DNA of 62,364 nucleotides from NCBI RefSeq assembly GCF_036206005.1, contig NZ_CP108144.1, positions 1 through 62,364 on the forward strand, written 5' to 3'. Under the pieces are notes generated by a model. That model had not been told where the DNA came from. It worked only from the letters and a program-made list of their open reading frames with translations, and searched no databases. The number at the start of each line of letters is the position of its first letter. Positions within the stretch are counted from its first letter, which is position 1. Positions 33,473 to 42,073 of this stretch are shown in pieces. The translations under genes and the position numbers were made by a program. This stretch comes from Streptomyces sp. NBC_00178 (GTDB taxonomy: Bacteria > Actinomycetota > Actinomycetes > Streptomycetales > Streptomycetaceae).

Positions 33473-35314
33473 ATGCCTCAGCCACCGCAAGGACTGACCC
33501 CAGTACCGATCACCTGGCCGCGCTGCGGCGAGGACGCCAGCCGAGAAGTCAGGTTCGGCTGCCCAGGCATCCGCGTACCGGGCCACACCGAGTGCCTCGC
33601 CCACCTGAGAGACCCCGACCGCGATGCCTACCTTGCTGGTCTGTCCCCCGGCGCTGACATTGATCACCGCGGCACGCCCTTCACCGAATCCCTCTTCGAT
33701 GCTCTCCTCAACGCTCTTCTTGACCCATCCACCGGCCGCCCGCATTTGGGCGTCGCCAATTTCAGGTTGGCGACCTTCGAGGGACGCGTCGGTTTCGAGT
33801 CGGCAATTTTTGAGGACGAGGCATCGTTCGAGTCAGCAACCTTCAAGGACGAAGCGGTGTTCAGGACAACGACCTTCAAGGACGTGGCATCGTTCCACTT
33901 GGCAATCTTCGAGGGCGGCACCATGTTCGAGTCGGCGATTTTCGAGGACGGCGTCCGCTTCGATTCGAGCACCTTCGAAGACTCCGCCCGCTTCCAGTCG
34001 GCGACCTTCAAGAACGGAGCCGGGTTCCAGTCTGCGACCTTCAAGGGTGGCGCCGAGTTCCGGTTGGCTACCTTCGAGCGCGGCGCCTGGTTCCATAAGG
34101 CGACTTTCCAAGGCTTCGCAGGGTTCGGAACCGCGACTTTCAAGGGTCCTGCTGGGTTCGCGGCAGCGATTTTCAAGCGCCATGCCTCGTTCGTGTCGGC
34201 GACCTTCGAGAAGGCGGGCAGCATTGGGCCGTTGGTATGTGCCGGGCGGGTCGTGATGTCCGGGGCGACCTTCGGCAGCCCGGTAACCCTCTCCCTCACT
34301 GCGCAGCATCTGGAGTGCCGTCGGACTCGCTGGTCGTCCACGGCCGAGGTACGCCTGCGCTACGCCACGGTGGACTTCACACATGCAGTTTTTGAGTACC
34401 CCCTCACGATCGCCGCAGAGCCGGATCCGTTCGTGCTCGCCGACGGCCGGCAGCTGGCGGAGACGTCCCTCGCTGGTGCGTTGAGTCCTGAGGTGCGACT
34501 GGCGTCACTGCGTGGCGTGGATGCAGCCCACCTGGTCCTGGCCGACATCGATCTGTCGAGATGCCTGTTCCTAGGCACAGTGAACCTGGACCAACTGCAC
34601 CTGGAAGGCGCGTGTACGTTCGACACGGTGCCGCCCGCCGCGCACTGGCGACGTTGGCCACCCGTACGGTTCACCGAGCGCCGAACCCTCGCCGAAGAAC
34701 ACCACTGGCGTGCCAGCCAGCCGGGGGCAGTCCGTGGCTGGAACGTAGCCGTCCTGGGCGCCGGACGCGCCGGGCCGTTGCAGCTGGCGCCGGTGTACCG
34801 GGCGCTACGCAAAGCTCTTGAGGACGGCAAACACGAGCCCGGGGCCGCTGACTTCTACTACGGGGAGATGGAGATGCGCCGGCACGCCGACGACATCCCC
34901 CGCGGTGAACGGAGCCTGCTGACCGCGTACTGGGCGTTGTCCGGCTACGGCATGCGTGCCTCCCGGGCCCTGGCCTGGCTCGGAGCCGCCATGCTTCTCA
35001 CCATCGTGATGCTGATAGCCGTCGGCCTCCCCACGGAGACTCCGAAGCAAACCGCGACCGGCACCGTCCCGGCCGACGGAGGCAGAGTCACCTTCGAGAT
35101 CGACAAGGACGATCCGAAAAACCCCACCGGCAACCGGTTCACCGGTGAACGCGCCGAGAAGGCCCTGAACATCACGCTCAACTCGGTGGTGTTCCGCTCC
35201 TCCGGCCAGGACCTCACCACCTCCGGCACCTACATCGAGATGCTCTCCCGCTTGACCGAACCCGTCCTTCTAGCGCTTGCCGTCCTGGCCGTCCGTAACC
35301 GCGTCAAGCGATGA
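33473..35314 (+). CDS. Pentapeptide-repeat membrane protein
   Basis: 613 residues. Residues ~90-270 hold about 20 pentapeptide-type units dominated by Phe (FESAIFEDEASFESATFKDE and similar), which build a right-handed quadrilateral helix. After a less regular part (HLVLADIDLSRCLFLGTVNL) comes a helical region (VYRALRKALEDGKHEPGAAD, FYYGEMEMRR), a membrane helix (ALAWLGAAMLLTIVMLIAVG) and a second at the end (TEPVLLALAVLAVRNRVKR). This layout is known in actinomycete proteins related to ion-channel folds; no activity is proven. Monocistronic, after the terminator. Confidence 0.85.
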   Translation: MPQPPQGLTPVPITWPRCGEDASREVRFGCPGIRVPGHTECLAHLRDPDRDAYLAGLSPGADIDHRGTPFTESLFDALLNALLDPSTGRPHLGVANFRLATFEGRVGFESAIFEDEASFESATFKDEAVFRTTTFKDVASFHLAIFEGGTMFESAIFEDGVRFDSSTFEDSARFQSATFKNGAGFQSATFKGGAEFRLATFERGAWFHKATFQGFAGFGTATFKGPAGFAAAIFKRHASFVSATFEKAGSIGPLVCAGRVVMSGATFGSPVTLSLTAQHLECRRTRWSSTAEVRLRYATVDFTHAVFEYPLTIAAEPDPFVLADGRQLAETSLAGALSPEVRLASLRGVDAAHLVLADIDLSRCLFLGTVNLDQLHLEGACTFDTVPPAAHWRRWPPVRFTERRTLAEEHHWRASQPGAVRGWNVAVLGAGRAGPLQLAPVYRALRKALEDGKHEPGAADFYYGEMEMRRHADDIPRGERSLLTAYWALSGYGMRASRALAWLGAAMLLTIVMLIAVGLPTETPKQTATGTVPADGGRVTFEIDKDDPKNPTGNRFTGERAEKALNITLNSVVFRSSGQDLTTSGTYIEMLSRLTEPVLLALAVLAVRNRVKR

Positions 35315-35437
35315 CTCACCGCCGCCATCTGCGAAGGCTCGTCACGGAGAGGGAAACGTGCGATTCGAGCCGAGTCAGTGCGCCGATCAGATCGAGCGGG
35401 ACGCGGCCACTCCCGGGGGGAACGGACCGCGAAGCAT

Positions 35438-35460
35438 GGGTGCTTACGCCGTAAGCACCC
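35438..35460. promoter_or_regulatory. parS-like palindrome 1
   Basis: Perfect palindrome with arms GGGTGCTTACG and central C (23 bp), 121 bp before parA. Identical core to the sites at 35474 and 37554. Confidence 0.85.
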
Positions 35461-35473
35461 AGTAGGAACCCGT

Positions 35474-35496
35474 GGGTGCTTACGCCGTAAGCACCC
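35474..35496. promoter_or_regulatory. parS-like palindrome 2
   Basis: Identical 23-bp palindrome, 36 bp after the first and 84 bp before parA. It could be both centromere and operator for parAB. Confidence 0.85.
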
Positions 35497-35580
35497 CACC
35501 TGCATCTACTAACGAACATGTGGAATGAAACGTGCGCAAGGGTGCGCAGAAACTGGAAGACGTGGCAGTAAGCTGCCGTC

Positions 35581-36795
35581 ATGGCATCTCCGTACCCCGG
35601 GGGTGAGCGGGAGAAGCTGGTCTCGAAGCTGCCCGCCACACTCCGACAGGCACTCAAAGTCCGTGCTGCGCAGCTCAGCACCGACGTCCAAGACGCTGTT
35701 GCCGCCGGTATCCAGGCTTGGCGAGAGCACCCCAACCAGCTTCCCGCAGCCGACACCGCAGGCGCAGAATCCTTCGGCACCTACCTGCCCGAGGGCCTCT
35801 ATGACGACTTCAAAGCGGACTGCCGCGCCCGCGAAGTGTCGTATATCCAGGGCCTGGCACAGTCCGTAGCCCTATGGCTGACACAGAACCCGGCCAAGGC
35901 GGCCCAGTCGGTCCGACGCCTCGTCGTCTGCAACCAGAAGGGCGGGGTCGGGAAGACCTCCGTCGCGGCCGGCTTGGCCCAGGCCCTGGCCGAGGGATCC
36001 GAGCACATCCTGAAGGTCGCGCTTGCCGCGGGCCTTTCGAATGAAGACGCGCACGCCCTGGCCCAAGCGGGCGGGCAGCGCGTACTGCTCGTCGACTACG
36101 ACCCCCAGGGCCACCTCAGCCACCAGCTCGGGCTCAAGGCGATTCCCGCCGGAGAGGAAAGCCTCGTCACGCACATGCTCCACCGCGACCAGGCGCAACA
36201 CTCCCTGCTCGACCTCACCATCCCCATAGACGGCGAGCGCTTCGGCGACCGACTCCACATTCTCCCGGCTGCCTTCGACGCCTTCCTGCTCGACTCCGGA
36301 CTGACCATCTTCAGGGGCCCACGACACGCCGCACTTGAGCGGGCGCTGTCACCCATCGAAGAGCACTTCGACGTCATCGTCATCGACTCCCCACCGAGCC
36401 TGGGGCTCTCGATGGACGCCGGGCTCTACTACGGACGCCAGCGCGATGATGAAAGGCCCGGCGCGTCCGGCCTGATCATCCCCGTGGAGGCAGAGGACAC
36501 CTCGGCCCAGGCTTACGGCATGCTCATCAACCAGGTTGACTCCCTGGCCCGCGACTACGACATCCAGATCGACCAGCTCGGCCTCGTGGTCAACAAGTTC
36601 GACTCACGCCGCGGCTACATCGCCACCTCGTCACGAGACAAATGGATGCAGCTCGGGAGCCCGCCCGTGCTCGCCGTCGTACCGGACCTCAAAGAACAGC
36701 GCGAGGCAGTACGCCTGCAGAAGGCGCTCCTGTCCTACGCCCCCACCTCCGAGCAGTCGCACGCCATGCGCCAGATCGCCAAGGGACTGAAGTAA
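35581..36795 (+). CDS. parA: ParA partition ATPase
   Basis: 404 residues. A ~110-residue N-terminal extension (ATLRQALKVRAAQLSTDVQDAV and EGLYDDFKADCRAREVSYIQ) looks like two ribbon-helix-helix-type segments and could bind DNA. The deviant Walker A CNQKGGVGKT lies at 117-126, LLVDYDPQGHLSHQLG follows, and FDVIVIDSPPSLG is Walker B. It moves ParB-bound plasmid copies apart. parB starts 2 bp after the stop. The parS-like sites upstream suggest autoregulation. Confidence 0.93.
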   Translation: MASPYPGGEREKLVSKLPATLRQALKVRAAQLSTDVQDAVAAGIQAWREHPNQLPAADTAGAESFGTYLPEGLYDDFKADCRAREVSYIQGLAQSVALWLTQNPAKAAQSVRRLVVCNQKGGVGKTSVAAGLAQALAEGSEHILKVALAAGLSNEDAHALAQAGGQRVLLVDYDPQGHLSHQLGLKAIPAGEESLVTHMLHRDQAQHSLLDLTIPIDGERFGDRLHILPAAFDAFLLDSGLTIFRGPRHAALERALSPIEEHFDVIVIDSPPSLGLSMDAGLYYGRQRDDERPGASGLIIPVEAEDTSAQAYGMLINQVDSLARDYDIQIDQLGLVVNKFDSRRGYIATSSRDKWMQLGSPPVLAVVPDLKEQREAVRLQKALLSYAPTSEQSHAMRQIAKGLK

Positions 36796-36797
36796 GA

Positions 36798-37904
36798 ATG
36801 AGCAAAGCCGACTCCCTCGGTGGCAGCGCCACCTTTGAAGCAGTGGCTCAGCCCATCAGCAGCCGCGCCGCGTCATTCGCGCGTTTCGCCGGCCAGGACG
36901 CCACACCGACGGCCGCTCACACGGGACCCGAAGCCGTAACCAGCTCGCCGCGTCTGCCGATCTCCGCGATCGCCCGCAACCCCTACAACCCCCGAGAGGA
37001 ACTGAAAGCCATCGAAGAGATGGCCGACAGCCTCACCGGGCGAGGCATCATCCAACCCCTCACCGTCGTCAGCCGCAGCGCCTTCCTTGCCGCTCACCCC
37101 GGGCAGGACGATGCCCTCGGAACAGCCCAGTACGTCGTCGTGGACGGAAACCGTCGCCTCGCCGGCGCCAAGGTCGCAGGCATAGACGATGTCCCCGTCC
37201 ACGTCGACGACTCCCTCGCCGACAGCGCCGACACCCTGCTCGAGACAGCCCTCACAGCGGCAGTCCAACACGAGGACCTCGACCCGCTGGATGAAGCCAA
37301 GGCACTCCAGCGCCTCGTCGGGGTCCACGGGTCGCAACGCGCAGTAGCCAGGTCACTCGGAAAGTCCAGCGGCTGGGTGACCCAGCGACTTGCCCTGCTC
37401 AAGCTCACCCCCGAACTGCAACAAGCAGTCGAAGACAAGAAACTGCCGGTAGAAGTAGCACGGACCGTCGGCCAGCTACCCGAACAACAACAGGGCAGCG
37501 CCGCGAAAGAAGCCCTCGCGCAGCGGAAACTGAAGAGCGCAGCGCGCAAGCAAGGTGCTTACGCCGTAAGCACCCCTGCCGAACCGGCAGACGATCGAGC
37601 CAGCCCGGCAGTATCAACGGCGGCTCCCGTAACCCAGGTCAACACCTCGGAACCTTCGGCGACTGCACCGCACGACCATGAGGGCGACCACCTGCCATGG
37701 GCCGACGGAGCCGCCGTCATGGACACTGCCTTCGCGCGACTCAACGCCGCGCAACGCAGCGCCTTCATCCTCCGGTACTTCCAAATCAGTCGCGGTGTCG
37801 ACGACGTTGCGGTCGACATGCAGGGCGAGCTGACTCCCGAGAACCGAGCTGCACTGGCCGAAATCCTGGAGCAGGTTGCCACTCGGCTACGCCGCGAGAG
37901 GTGA
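36798..37904 (+). CDS. parB: ParB centromere-binding protein with internal parS copy
   Basis: 368 residues from ATG 36798. Conserved ParB blocks: ISAIARNPYNPREEL, GIIQPLTVV, YVVVDGNRRLAGAKVAG (CTPase motif region), DEAKALQRLVGVHGSQRAVA and the HTH SLGKSSGWVTQRLALLKL. A C-terminal dimer-like helix ends the protein. A third parS-like palindrome lies inside the gene at 37554-37574, encoding GAYAVST. Short linker and Ala/Ser-rich stretch follow it. Confidence 0.93.
   Translation: MSKADSLGGSATFEAVAQPISSRAASFARFAGQDATPTAAHTGPEAVTSSPRLPISAIARNPYNPREELKAIEEMADSLTGRGIIQPLTVVSRSAFLAAHPGQDDALGTAQYVVVDGNRRLAGAKVAGIDDVPVHVDDSLADSADTLLETALTAAVQHEDLDPLDEAKALQRLVGVHGSQRAVARSLGKSSGWVTQRLALLKLTPELQQAVEDKKLPVEVARTVGQLPEQQQGSAAKEALAQRKLKSAARKQGAYAVSTPAEPADDRASPAVSTAAPVTQVNTSEPSATAPHDHEGDHLPWADGAAVMDTAFARLNAAQRSAFILRYFQISRGVDDVAVDMQGELTPENRAALAEILEQVATRLRRER
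37554..37574. promoter_or_regulatory. parS-like palindrome 3, inside parB
   Basis: Perfect 21-bp palindrome, arms GGTGCTTACG and central C, in the coding sequence of parB. Same core as the two upstream sites. Confidence 0.82.
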
Positions 37905-37934
37905 GTGCAGGGCTGCTGAGGCTCTCGCCCTCAT

Positions 37935-38022
37935 TAACGAGCTCGTGCACGAGTCGTTTCGCGGCTCAAGTCGTTGACCTGCACGGATGCAGTGCCGGCC
38001 CTTATCGTGCACGAGCTCGTTA
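37935..38022. repeat. 18-bp inverted repeat after parB
   Basis: TAACGAGCTCGTGCACGA at 37935-37952 is exactly inverted at 38005-38022, with a 52-bp spacer. Each arm contains its own small palindromes (CGAGCTCG, GTGCAC). It lies between parB and a convergent gene. It could be a bidirectional terminator, a protein site or a recombination site. Confidence 0.75.
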
Positions 38023-38032
38023 GCAGTTGAAC

Positions 38033-38362
38033 TCACTCCAGACCGGTCTGGGGATTGCAGATCTGGCAGGCATTGATGTCGGGCTCGGCGAGGGCGAGGG
38101 CGGCTTCGGCGCGGTTGATGTAGCCGAAGTCGTTCTTGTACAGCGTGCATGACCCCCGGTGCAGCAGGGCTTTCTCGCTGGAACGCTGCGGTTGGATCTT
38201 CCACGACTGCTCCGCTCGGGTTCGCTCCCGCTGCCGTCGTTCCTGCCGCTCCTGGGCCTCGAGCTCGCGGACTTTCTGGTCCGCGCCACGTAGCTGCCAC
38301 GCGAGGTAGTCGCGCGTGGCCCGCCATTTCTCAAGCCGGGATATTCCATTGGCGTCCGTCAT
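38033..38362 (-). CDS. Hypothetical charged coiled-coil protein
   Basis: 109 residues. The N-terminal half is helical and highly charged (VRELEAQERQERRQRERTRA). The C-terminus has HRGSCTLYKN and INACQICNPQ, possibly one zinc site. It starts 5 bp downstream of the stop of the gene at 38368, so the two form an operon. Function unknown. Confidence 0.65.
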   Translation of the reverse strand: MTDANGISRLEKWRATRDYLAWQLRGADQKVRELEAQERQERRQRERTRAEQSWKIQPQRSSEKALLHRGSCTLYKNDFGYINRAEAALALAEPDINACQICNPQTGLE

Positions 38363-38367
38363 TGCGC

Positions 38368-38721
38368 TCAGCCCGCTTGGGCCACGGCCGGCGTCTCGTG
38401 GGTGTGCTGGAGAGTCATACGGCCGTCGACGATCTTGTCCCGCTCGAGCGTCGCCCAGAACGGGTGGGTGGCTACCAGGGTGCTCAGTTCAAGGAGCTCA
38501 GCCCGGAATCGGGCCATCTCCCGGCGCTGGTCGTCGGTGTAGCCGGGGCTGTCGGGCTTGGCGGAGCGGTAGTCGCTGTGCAGCTGCTTGTCGGCTTCCC
38601 AGCCGGGCATGGGCTCGGCCGACCACGGCAGGGTCCGGGCGTACTGATCGTGGGCGGCGCGGGTTTGGTGCAGGGCGAGCTGGGCGTCGCGCAGGTCCTG
38701 GGGGAAGTCGTACGTGGTCAC
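38368..38721 (-). CDS. Hypothetical helical protein
   Basis: 117 residues from GTG 38721 (VTTYDFPQDLRDAQLALHQT). The frame is open further upstream, but that part covers the control region with repeated CGAAT words. Helical, with LPWSAEPMPGWEADKQLHSD and RAELLELSTLVATHPFW. It precedes the gene at 38033-38362. Function unknown. Confidence 0.6.
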   Translation of the reverse strand: MTTYDFPQDLRDAQLALHQTRAAHDQYARTLPWSAEPMPGWEADKQLHSDYRSAKPDSPGYTDDQRREMARFRAELLELSTLVATHPFWATLERDKIVDGRMTLQHTHETPAVAQAG

Positions 38722-39057
38722 ACCCGAATGGTACGTCTGTTCGAATTTGGGTTGCGAGGGCGCGCGCCGGTCGAGGGAGGGCTTCCACTCGAATGGCGTT
38801 TCCCCGCTCGAATGGACACGGGGTGTGCATGACAGGGTGCGCTGTGCGTTCAACCCTTTCGGAAGTGTGATCTGTGTCACTGATTATGTGATTGTCGCAG
38901 GTCACGTGCCTATCTGTAATCGATTGATCACTGAGCATGAGAACTCGTGCGGCTCACGCTTAACTCCAGACGGTCACCCGATCGGTGTAGGGGGTGAAAC
39001 ACACCCCAGGAGCGCAAGGACGCGCGCCGGGGCCCACCCGAAGAAAAGGAGGAGTCC
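38722..39057. promoter_or_regulatory. Divergent control region with CGAAT repeats
   Basis: CGAAT words occur at about 38725, 38744, 38790 and 38810, two as CTCGAATGG. Further right lies an AT-rich segment (about 38875-38945: TGATTATGTGATTGT, ATCGATTGATCA) likely to hold the sigma-operon promoter. AAAAGGAGGAG precedes the GTG at 39058. Confidence 0.5.
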
Positions 39058-39234
39058 GTGAGGCTTAACAGGGCCTGGTACGCGCCGGCCGATGCCGCCG
39101 TCTACCGGTTGACCGCCGCTGACCACGGGACCTCTGGTTCCTGTGCCGTCCGTATCGCCTCGCAGGCTCGCGCGTCCCACAGCACCGCGCGCACCGCACC
39201 CAGCACCCGCCCACTGGTCGAGGGGGCCCGGTGA
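39058..39234 (+). CDS. Small protein ahead of sigma factor
   Basis: 58 residues from GTG 39058, with a near-perfect AAAGGAGGA ribosome site. MRLNRAWYAPADAAVYRLTA begins it; the rest is Ser/Ala/Arg-rich (VRIASQARASHSTARTAPST). The stop overlaps the sigma-factor start as GTGA, so its main role may be to couple translation. Function unknown. Confidence 0.6.
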   Translation: MRLNRAWYAPADAAVYRLTAADHGTSGSCAVRIASQARASHSTARTAPSTRPLVEGAR

Positions 39235-39818
39235 ACGGCCCCTACGAGAGCCACGAGCTCGCCGAGCCCGGCGAGATCCCCGAGCCCACCCGAAAGCAGA
39301 TGGACTTCCAGGAGTTCATCCGCGAGCACAAGGGTGAGTTCATGCGCGTAGCCATGGGCCGCCTGCGTAACCTGCACGACGCCGACGAAGTCGTCCAGAT
39401 CGCGGCGGTGAAGATACACACCAAGTGGACGGTCATCGAAGCCCACGCGAACCCGCTCGCCCTCGCGATGACGATCGTGCGCACCTGCGCCATCGACTAC
39501 TACCGGCGCCGGGCCCGCCTGGCCGACCGCGAGATCCTTGCGTCGGGATCCGGTCTGCCCCGCACCCCCACAGCCGACGAGCTGCTGGAACTGCGCGGGT
39601 ACGAACCGCTCGACCAGGCACGGGCCATCCTCGAGGAGCGGGCACCCAAGCAAGCCGAATGCGTCCGGCTGCGCTACCTCGAGGGCAAGGACGCAACGGA
39701 GATCGCCGAACGTCTCGGCATCACCCCAAGCGCAGCCAAAGCCAACGTCTCGCTCGGACTCAAAGCCCTGCACGCCCTCATGGATCTCCCCGAACTGGGG
39801 AAGGGAGGAGATTCCTGA
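39231..39818 (+). CDS. ECF-type sigma factor
   Basis: 195 residues. Region 2 is seen in FIREHKGEFMRVAMGRLRNL, then HDADEVVQIAAVKIHTKW and TIVRTCAIDYYRRRARL. Region 4 has ECVRLRYLEGKDATEIAERL and GITPSAAKANVSLGLKALHA, the -35-binding HTH. It directs RNA polymerase to a dedicated promoter set. No classic anti-sigma with a membrane helix follows; the coupled 232-residue protein may fill that role (inference). Confidence 0.88.
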   Translation: MNGPYESHELAEPGEIPEPTRKQMDFQEFIREHKGEFMRVAMGRLRNLHDADEVVQIAAVKIHTKWTVIEAHANPLALAMTIVRTCAIDYYRRRARLADREILASGSGLPRTPTADELLELRGYEPLDQARAILEERAPKQAECVRLRYLEGKDATEIAERLGITPSAAKANVSLGLKALHALMDLPELGKGGDS

Positions 39819-40516
39819 TGCTCGAAGAAACCCTGCGCGCCGAAGCGCAGGTACTGCACGACATGCTCAGCACCCACGACACCGACGACTTCATGCGCCG
39901 CCTTCTCACCCGCATCGACCAGACACCCGCCCGCCCGCAGCGGGTCCAGAGCGGCCCTGCCGACTCCGCCGCGGCGCCACCCTCCTTCGACACCCAGCCC
40001 CACCGCTCCACCCGACCCACCACACGGCGAGGCCCCCGGCGACGCCACATCCCCTTCACCACCTCCGACCACGCCGACCGGCCCGCCGCCTCCCTCGACC
40101 ACGTACGGCGCCTGTGCGAGACAGTCCTGGGCGCGGAGGACGTCACCGCGCTCATGGAGGCCTTCGACCACGACTACGACGCCACCGGAGCCTGCGCCTT
40201 CGCCTGCCTCCTCTACATCCTCGACCGCAAGGACAGCGCCCTGTACTGGTGGGGCTACGCCGCCGGCGCCGACCACGCGCTCTCCGCCCACGTCCTGGCC
40301 GTCTATCACGCGGCGACGGGCCCCCTCACCGCCGCACGCGCCTGGTGCGCCTACTCCAGATACCTCGGCTACACCGCAGAGCGGCACCTGCCCGAACCCC
40401 TACGCCTGTCCGCCGCCCCCTCGACCTGGCAACCGGCACACGCCGCACCCGTCGACCAAGACCTCGTCAAGCACTTCGTCGCCGGCAACCACCTGCCCGA
40501 GGCACTCGCCCGGTAG
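39818..40516 (+). CDS. Protein coupled to ECF sigma factor
   Basis: 232 residues; ATG 39818 overlaps the sigma stop (TGATG). The N-terminal ~90 residues are helical then Pro/Arg-rich. The C-terminal part (VRRLCETVLGAEDVTALMEA, GACAFACLLYILDRKDSALY, WWGYAAGADHALSAHVLAVY, AARAWCAYSRYLGY) reads like two TPR/SEL1-style helical pairs. It resembles proteins found beside ECF sigma factors on actinomycete plasmids; role unproven. Confidence 0.6.
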   Translation: MLEETLRAEAQVLHDMLSTHDTDDFMRRLLTRIDQTPARPQRVQSGPADSAAAPPSFDTQPHRSTRPTTRRGPRRRHIPFTTSDHADRPAASLDHVRRLCETVLGAEDVTALMEAFDHDYDATGACAFACLLYILDRKDSALYWWGYAAGADHALSAHVLAVYHAATGPLTAARAWCAYSRYLGYTAERHLPEPLRLSAAPSTWQPAHAAPVDQDLVKHFVAGNHLPEALAR

Positions 40517-40529
40517 CAGAGAGGGACCA

Positions 40530-40566
40530 GGAGCGGCGTCTCCACGCCTGGGGAGAACGCCGCTCC
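40530..40566 (+). terminator. Hairpin ending sigma operon
   Basis: 10-bp arms GGAGCGGCGT/ACGCCGCTCC enclosing an inner CTCC..GGAG stem, 14 bp past the stop. Confidence 0.6.
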
Positions 40567-40975
40567 GCTTCCCTCCACCACGCGGCGCAAGGACGGCTGC
40601 CGCGCGCCGGGCGCGGAGAAAAAGTGGCCGACTGATACCAAGTCCGCGCGATACCCGGGTGTTCCGTGCATGACCGGCATTCCGACGAAGTGGACCAGCT
40701 CGCGATCTGAGCCCCTAACGCCAGCTCGGGCCTCTCCGTCCGGGATGCAGCTGTTCGGCCCGGAGAACCCCACACAGGGCTTTCGCTGTCCCTGAGCCGT
40801 GCGGCTGCCGGTTCAGCGCGATGGACTTGCGGGGCTAACCCCCTGGGGCCCGATGGTGCTGCCCAACGCGAGATTCCACGGTGGTCCACCCCGGACACCC
40901 GTCTCGCCAACGAACGGGGATGGAAAGCGCTGCTGGCTTCCATCCCGTACCGAACTGCTCCCGAGGGGAACTCTG
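40567..40975. other. Non-coding stretch
   Basis: About 410 bases. No supportable gene; frames here are not gene-like. It probably contains the promoter of the small membrane gene at 40976. Confidence 0.4.
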
Positions 40976-41233
40976 ATGACCATTACTCCGCCGAACCCGC
41001 AGCCGCCCGCCAGCCTGCCCGTCCCGATGCCCGAGCCTGCAGAAGGCCGGCAGCCGTGGGTGGTGCCGGTGGTGGTGATCGCTTTGACAGTCGTGCTGAT
41101 GGCCTGCACGTTCGGGGCGTTCCTTGTTCATGCCTATCCCGTGCTCAAGGAGCCGATCGGGACGGCACTGGGCATCGCGACGTTCGCTGGCCTGGTGGTG
41201 AGCACCACTGTGATCCTCATCCGGCGGCGCTGA
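40976..41233 (+). CDS. Small two-TM membrane protein
   Basis: 85 residues from ATG 40976 with CGAGGGGAA upstream. A Pro-rich N-terminus (NPQPPASLPVPMPEPAEG) precedes two membrane helices (WVVPVVVIALTVVLMACTFG and LGIATFAGLVVSTTVILI). Function unknown. Confidence 0.65.
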   Translation: MTITPPNPQPPASLPVPMPEPAEGRQPWVVPVVVIALTVVLMACTFGAFLVHAYPVLKEPIGTALGIATFAGLVVSTTVILIRRR

Positions 41234-41683
41234 ATCGCAGCGCCTGAATCTGCTGCGGTCACCCGGCGATGACGAACGGTACGCCGGCGGCGTACCGCCG
41301 GACTACTCCGGGTGGGTAGGCCCGTCGTTGTGATGCAGTGTGGTCCGGTTCACCGCTCGCGGGCGCAGAGGGCCGGAACATCCGCAGATGGTGGTGCGTT
41401 CATCTGTGTGTGGGTACGGAGGGGACAGTGTCCCCGGGCCTCACCTATAGCCCATGGGGAAGATCGTCCGGCTGAAGCCCCATGGAGCCCTCCGCCGAGA
41501 GGCGACCACCCTCCGCCCCCACACCCCCTTTCGGCCCCGGCTGGCCTCCCCCGACCAGCCGGGGCCTTCTTCCTGTGCTGCGCCTGCCGTCCGGTGGCCC
41601 CCCTGACTGCTTTACCTCTCCCGTCGTGACCAGAAGTGATCTTTCGGTGACGTGTTGTCAGTGGTGGCTGCTTGGATGGTCCG
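41234..41683. other. Intergenic stretch with terminator
   Basis: About 450 bases. Contains the hairpin at 41533-41566. No gene supported. Confidence 0.4.
41533..41566 (+). terminator. Hairpin with T-rich tail
   Basis: 12-bp arms GGCCCCGGCTGG/CCAGCCGGGGCC followed by TTCTTCC. Confidence 0.7.
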
Positions 41684-42073
41684 GTGCTGCGCAAGGGGGC
41701 GCGGTGGGGGAGGGGGTTGGGTGTGCCGTGGGTGCGGGAGTACGTGCGCAGGGACGGGACGAGGGTGCGGGGCTATTCCCGGTGGGCTGCGGGTGGGCGC
41801 CGGGAGTTGCCGATCGTCGTCATCGTGGGGCTGGCGGTGGTCGTGCTCGGTAACCCGTCGAACTCGGCCGGCGATCCGGGCAGGAAGCCCGACCCGTCGA
41901 CGTCGGTGTATCCGGTCAAGTTCCCCGGAGTACAGAAGTCGACGGCCAGGCCGCGGCCGCAGCCGACGGTGTCGTATCCGATCAGGTTTCCGAAGGTGCG
42001 CAAGGCTCCGGCCCGGCCAGGGCCGCGGTCGACGGTGCGGTATCCGATTCCGTGGGACCGGGGCAGCCGGTGA
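41684..42073 (+). CDS. Single-TM protein with repeated YP(I/V)xFP motif
   Basis: About 129 residues from GTG 41684. VPWVREYVRRDGTRVRGYSR is basic; a membrane helix (LPIVVIVGLAVVVLG) follows. The outer part repeats VYPVKFPGVQK, VSYPIRFPKVRK and VRYPIPW, three Pro/Lys/Arg-rich units. The stop overlaps the start of the nuclease gene (GTGA), so the two products probably work together at the membrane. The exact start is uncertain (TTG 41672 is in frame). Confidence 0.6.
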   Translation: MLRKGARWGRGLGVPWVREYVRRDGTRVRGYSRWAAGGRRELPIVVIVGLAVVVLGNPSNSAGDPGRKPDPSTSVYPVKFPGVQKSTARPRPQPTVSYPIRFPKVRKAPARPGPRSTVRYPIPWDRGSR

